Positions 62,414 to 64,000 of a stretch of 64,000 nucleotides of DNA are shown here, in pieces. Below the pieces are notes generated by a model. The model made no database searches. It was not told where the DNA came from and saw only the letters and a program-made list of their open reading frames with translations. Positions within the stretch are counted from its first letter, which is position 1; each line of letters opens with the position of its first letter. A program made the translations under genes and the position numbers. Source of the DNA: Selenomonas sp. TAMA-11512 (lineage in GTDB: Bacteria > Bacillota > Negativicutes > Selenomonadales > Selenomonadaceae); NCBI RefSeq assembly GCF_037076525.1, contig NZ_AP029018.1, positions 1,240,001 to 1,304,000 of the forward strand, given 5' to 3'.

Positions 62414-63694
62414 ATGCGTATTACAATACAGAATGTAATGGCTTTTCTGCCAACGGGAGAGAGCAAAAAAGTCGATATTGCCATTGAAAATGACAGAATT
62501 AAAGCCGTTGGGGAGCTTCCTGCCGGATGGGTGGCTGACCGTCTCATAAATGGGGATAGAAAGTTTGCCATTCCCGGATTTGTCAATGCGCATACACATG
62601 CATCGATGACACTTCTGCGCAGCTATGCGGATGACATGGAGCTCATGGATTGGTTGGAGAATAAGATTTGGCCCATTGAGGCAAAGCTGACGAGTAATGA
62701 TATTTACTGGGGGGCTATGCTCGCCGCTCTTGAGATGATCAAGAGCGGTACGACAGCTTTTGCGGATATGTACGGACCGGATATGGAAAGGGTCGCGGAG
62801 GCTGTTCAAGTATCCGGTCTGCGAGGCGTGCTCTCTCGCGGACTCATCGGTGTCGCGCCCGATAGCGATAAGAAGCTGGAAGAAAATGTCTCTCTTTACA
62901 GAGATTATCACGGTGAGGCAAATGGGCGCATCCAGATCATGTTTGGGCCCCATGCGCTGTATACTTGCCCTCCTGACTATCTCAAGAAGGTTTCGAAGGC
63001 TGCGAGTACGCTTGGAGCGGAGATTCACATCCATATGTCGGAGACTCGCTTTGAGATTGAGAACTGCCTTAAGGAGTATGGAAAGCGGCCCTTTGCTCAT
63101 GTGGAGTCGACGGGGCTCTTTGAGAATGGAACCTTGGCAGCGCATTGCGTTCATCTCGACGAAGAGGACATTGATATCATCAAGAAGTACGGCATCCGTG
63201 TCGCGCATAATCCCGGAAGCAATATGAAGCTCGCCAGCGGAACAGCACCTGTACCGCGTCTCCTAAAAGAGGGAATTACAGTGGCTCTCGGAACGGATGG
63301 AACGTCTTCGAACAACAATCTTGATATGTTGGAAGAGGTCAATCTTGCCGCGATGCTGCACAAGGTTGTAAGTTATGATCCTACGGCTGTGCCTGCAAAA
63401 ACGGCACTTCAAATGGGGACTGTAGAAGGGGCGAAAGCCCTTGGTTATCACGATGTCGGCAAACTGGAGGCAGGACAGAAGGCGGATATTGTGCTTCTAT
63501 CGATGAAAGGGGCCGCTTGGACGCCTTGCTATGATCCTGTGTCACTTCTTGTGTACTCGGCGAATGCCTCAGCTGCCGATACAGTCATCGTTGATGGCCG
63601 TCTTTTGATGGAAAAGCGCGAAGTATTGACGATGGATGAAGAAAAGATCCTCTATGAAGCAGGGAAATGCGCGGATCGGCTGGTTGCAAAATAA
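62414..63694 (+). CDS. mtaD: S-adenosylhomocysteine/5'-methylthioadenosine deaminase-type amidohydrolase
   Basis: 426 residues of the amidohydrolase superfamily (TRZ/ATZ, MtaD group). Metal ligands are the His pair in FVNAHTHASMTLLRS, the His in IHIHMSETRFE, the His in AAHCVHLDEED, and the Asp in ALGTDGTSSNNNLDM. It deaminates SAH, MTA or adenosine to the inosyl forms. Location next to ahcY supports SAH/MTA as substrate; exact preference is not fixed by sequence. GAGGAG precedes the ATG. Confidence 0.9.
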   Translation: MRITIQNVMAFLPTGESKKVDIAIENDRIKAVGELPAGWVADRLINGDRKFAIPGFVNAHTHASMTLLRSYADDMELMDWLENKIWPIEAKLTSNDIYWGAMLAALEMIKSGTTAFADMYGPDMERVAEAVQVSGLRGVLSRGLIGVAPDSDKKLEENVSLYRDYHGEANGRIQIMFGPHALYTCPPDYLKKVSKAASTLGAEIHIHMSETRFEIENCLKEYGKRPFAHVESTGLFENGTLAAHCVHLDEEDIDIIKKYGIRVAHNPGSNMKLASGTAPVPRLLKEGITVALGTDGTSSNNNLDMLEEVNLAAMLHKVVSYDPTAVPAKTALQMGTVEGAKALGYHDVGKLEAGQKADIVLLSMKGAAWTPCYDPVSLLVYSANASAADTVIVDGRLLMEKREVLTMDEEKILYEAGKCADRLVAK

Positions 63695-63715
63695 GGAAAC
63701 GGACGGTGTAGACGA

Positions 63716-64000
63716 TTGAAGGAAAAGGCTGCGGAAAGTAAGAAAAGAAAAAAACAACAGCGGCAGCCTCGTGCTTTCAAGCAAGCAGCTGCGAAAACAC
63801 AGACAGCAGATCCCAGGGAGAAGTCCAAGATGGACAAAGGGAAAAAATATGAACTCTTTGGACTCCTATTGGTTGCTGTGGGACTGATTGGTCTTTGCGG
63901 CATGCTGGATTTCAATGTGGGCTTCATCGGTCTTACCTTTGCAAAGATACTGCACTATTTCTTCGGTTATGGCGCTTGGCTTGCTGTGGCACTTCTCTTA
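63716..64000 (+). CDS. ftsK: DNA translocase FtsK, 3' end missing
   Basis: The frame from TTG 63716 is open to the window end (95 codons). A very basic N-terminal tail rich in Lys, Arg and Gln is followed by KYELFGLLLVAVGLIGLCGML and a further span with IGLTFAKILHYFFGYGAWLAVALLL. This matches the N-terminal four-helix membrane domain of FtsK/SpoIIIE (the F-G-Y-G-A-W turn is typical). The ATPase motor is outside the window, so the call rests on the N-terminus. GGACGGTG lies upstream of the start. Confidence 0.8.
   Translation, partial: MKEKAAESKKRKKQQRQPRAFKQAAAKTQTADPREKSKMDKGKKYELFGLLLVAVGLIGLCGMLDFNVGFIGLTFAKILHYFFGYGAWLAVALLL

Noticed and set aside
62249-63208. Antisense open frame of 319 codons opposite the ahcY end and mtaD
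   Set aside because: Both plus-strand genes have complete catalytic motifs; the antisense product has no recognisable domain.

Overview
The window reads as chromosomal DNA of a strictly fermentative, Gram-negative-type Firmicute, most likely a member of the Negativicutes (Selenomonadaceae, e.g. Selenomonas or a close relative). This is an inference from gene content: a type-B succinate dehydrogenase/fumarate reductase (sdhCAB), a biotin-domain-less transcarboxylase-type carboxyltransferase that fits succinate/propionate fermentation, a very large 2-hydroxyacyl-CoA-dehydratase-activase-like protein, SpoIID beside queuosine genes, a HlyD-type adaptor, and a Firmicutes-style T-box. Base composition is near 50% GC. 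TTG or GTG starts are frequent. No species can be named from the sequence alone.

Layout. 1-2907: sdhCAB, with the sdhC 5' end outside the window. 3183-4993: a GNAT acetyltransferase, then a CheY-like receiver overlapping a CheX/CheC-like protein. 5259-9527: the giant activase. 9537-11154: guaB behind a consensus promoter and a leader hairpin. 11229-11317: tRNA-Ser(UGA), minus strand. 11424-14389: AEC permease, an internally duplicated unknown protein, and a PLP-fold protein. 14475-16150: DUF47-PiT phosphate transport pair. 16269-17918: nucleoside kinase. 18109-26228 and on: a long plus-strand run of PBP1A, tyrS, yebC, ruvCAB, queH, spoIID and queA. tgt restarts at its own promoter and leads into yajC, a folate cyclo-ligase, a SpoIIE-type phosphatase, a small P-loop protein and secDF. 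32843-33832: fba on the minus strand.

33932-40524 is the tryptophan locus: two direct repeats, a strong promoter, a Trp-specific (UGG) T-box leader with antiterminator and terminator, then trpF-C-B-A-E-G and a translationally coupled ubiX. trpD is not in the cluster. 40515-43878 is an insertion hotspot: a small repeat with terminal inverted repeats, an IS3-family element with a -1 slippery site, and an ISLre2-family element. A second copy of the small repeat lies at 30067-30234, between the phosphatase and P-loop genes.

43971-47777: single-chain purL. 47998-49389 (minus): the carboxyltransferase with a consensus promoter. 49669-55900: an ACT protein, a UPF0210 protein, nth, a short ArgA-like acetyltransferase, the DAHP synthase (here called aroF), tyrA, a DUF3783 protein and a membrane-anchored coiled-coil protein. 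56037: ComFB-like. 56610-64000: alaS, a HlyD-like adaptor, surE, ahcY, an SAH/MTA deaminase and the start of ftsK.

Most of the window is housekeeping: anaerobic respiration, purine and aromatic amino acid synthesis, tRNA modification, Holliday-junction processing and protein export. The least explained material is the mobile small repeat, the control region of the trp operon, the phosphatase/P-loop pair in the secDF operon, and several lineage-specific unknown proteins.
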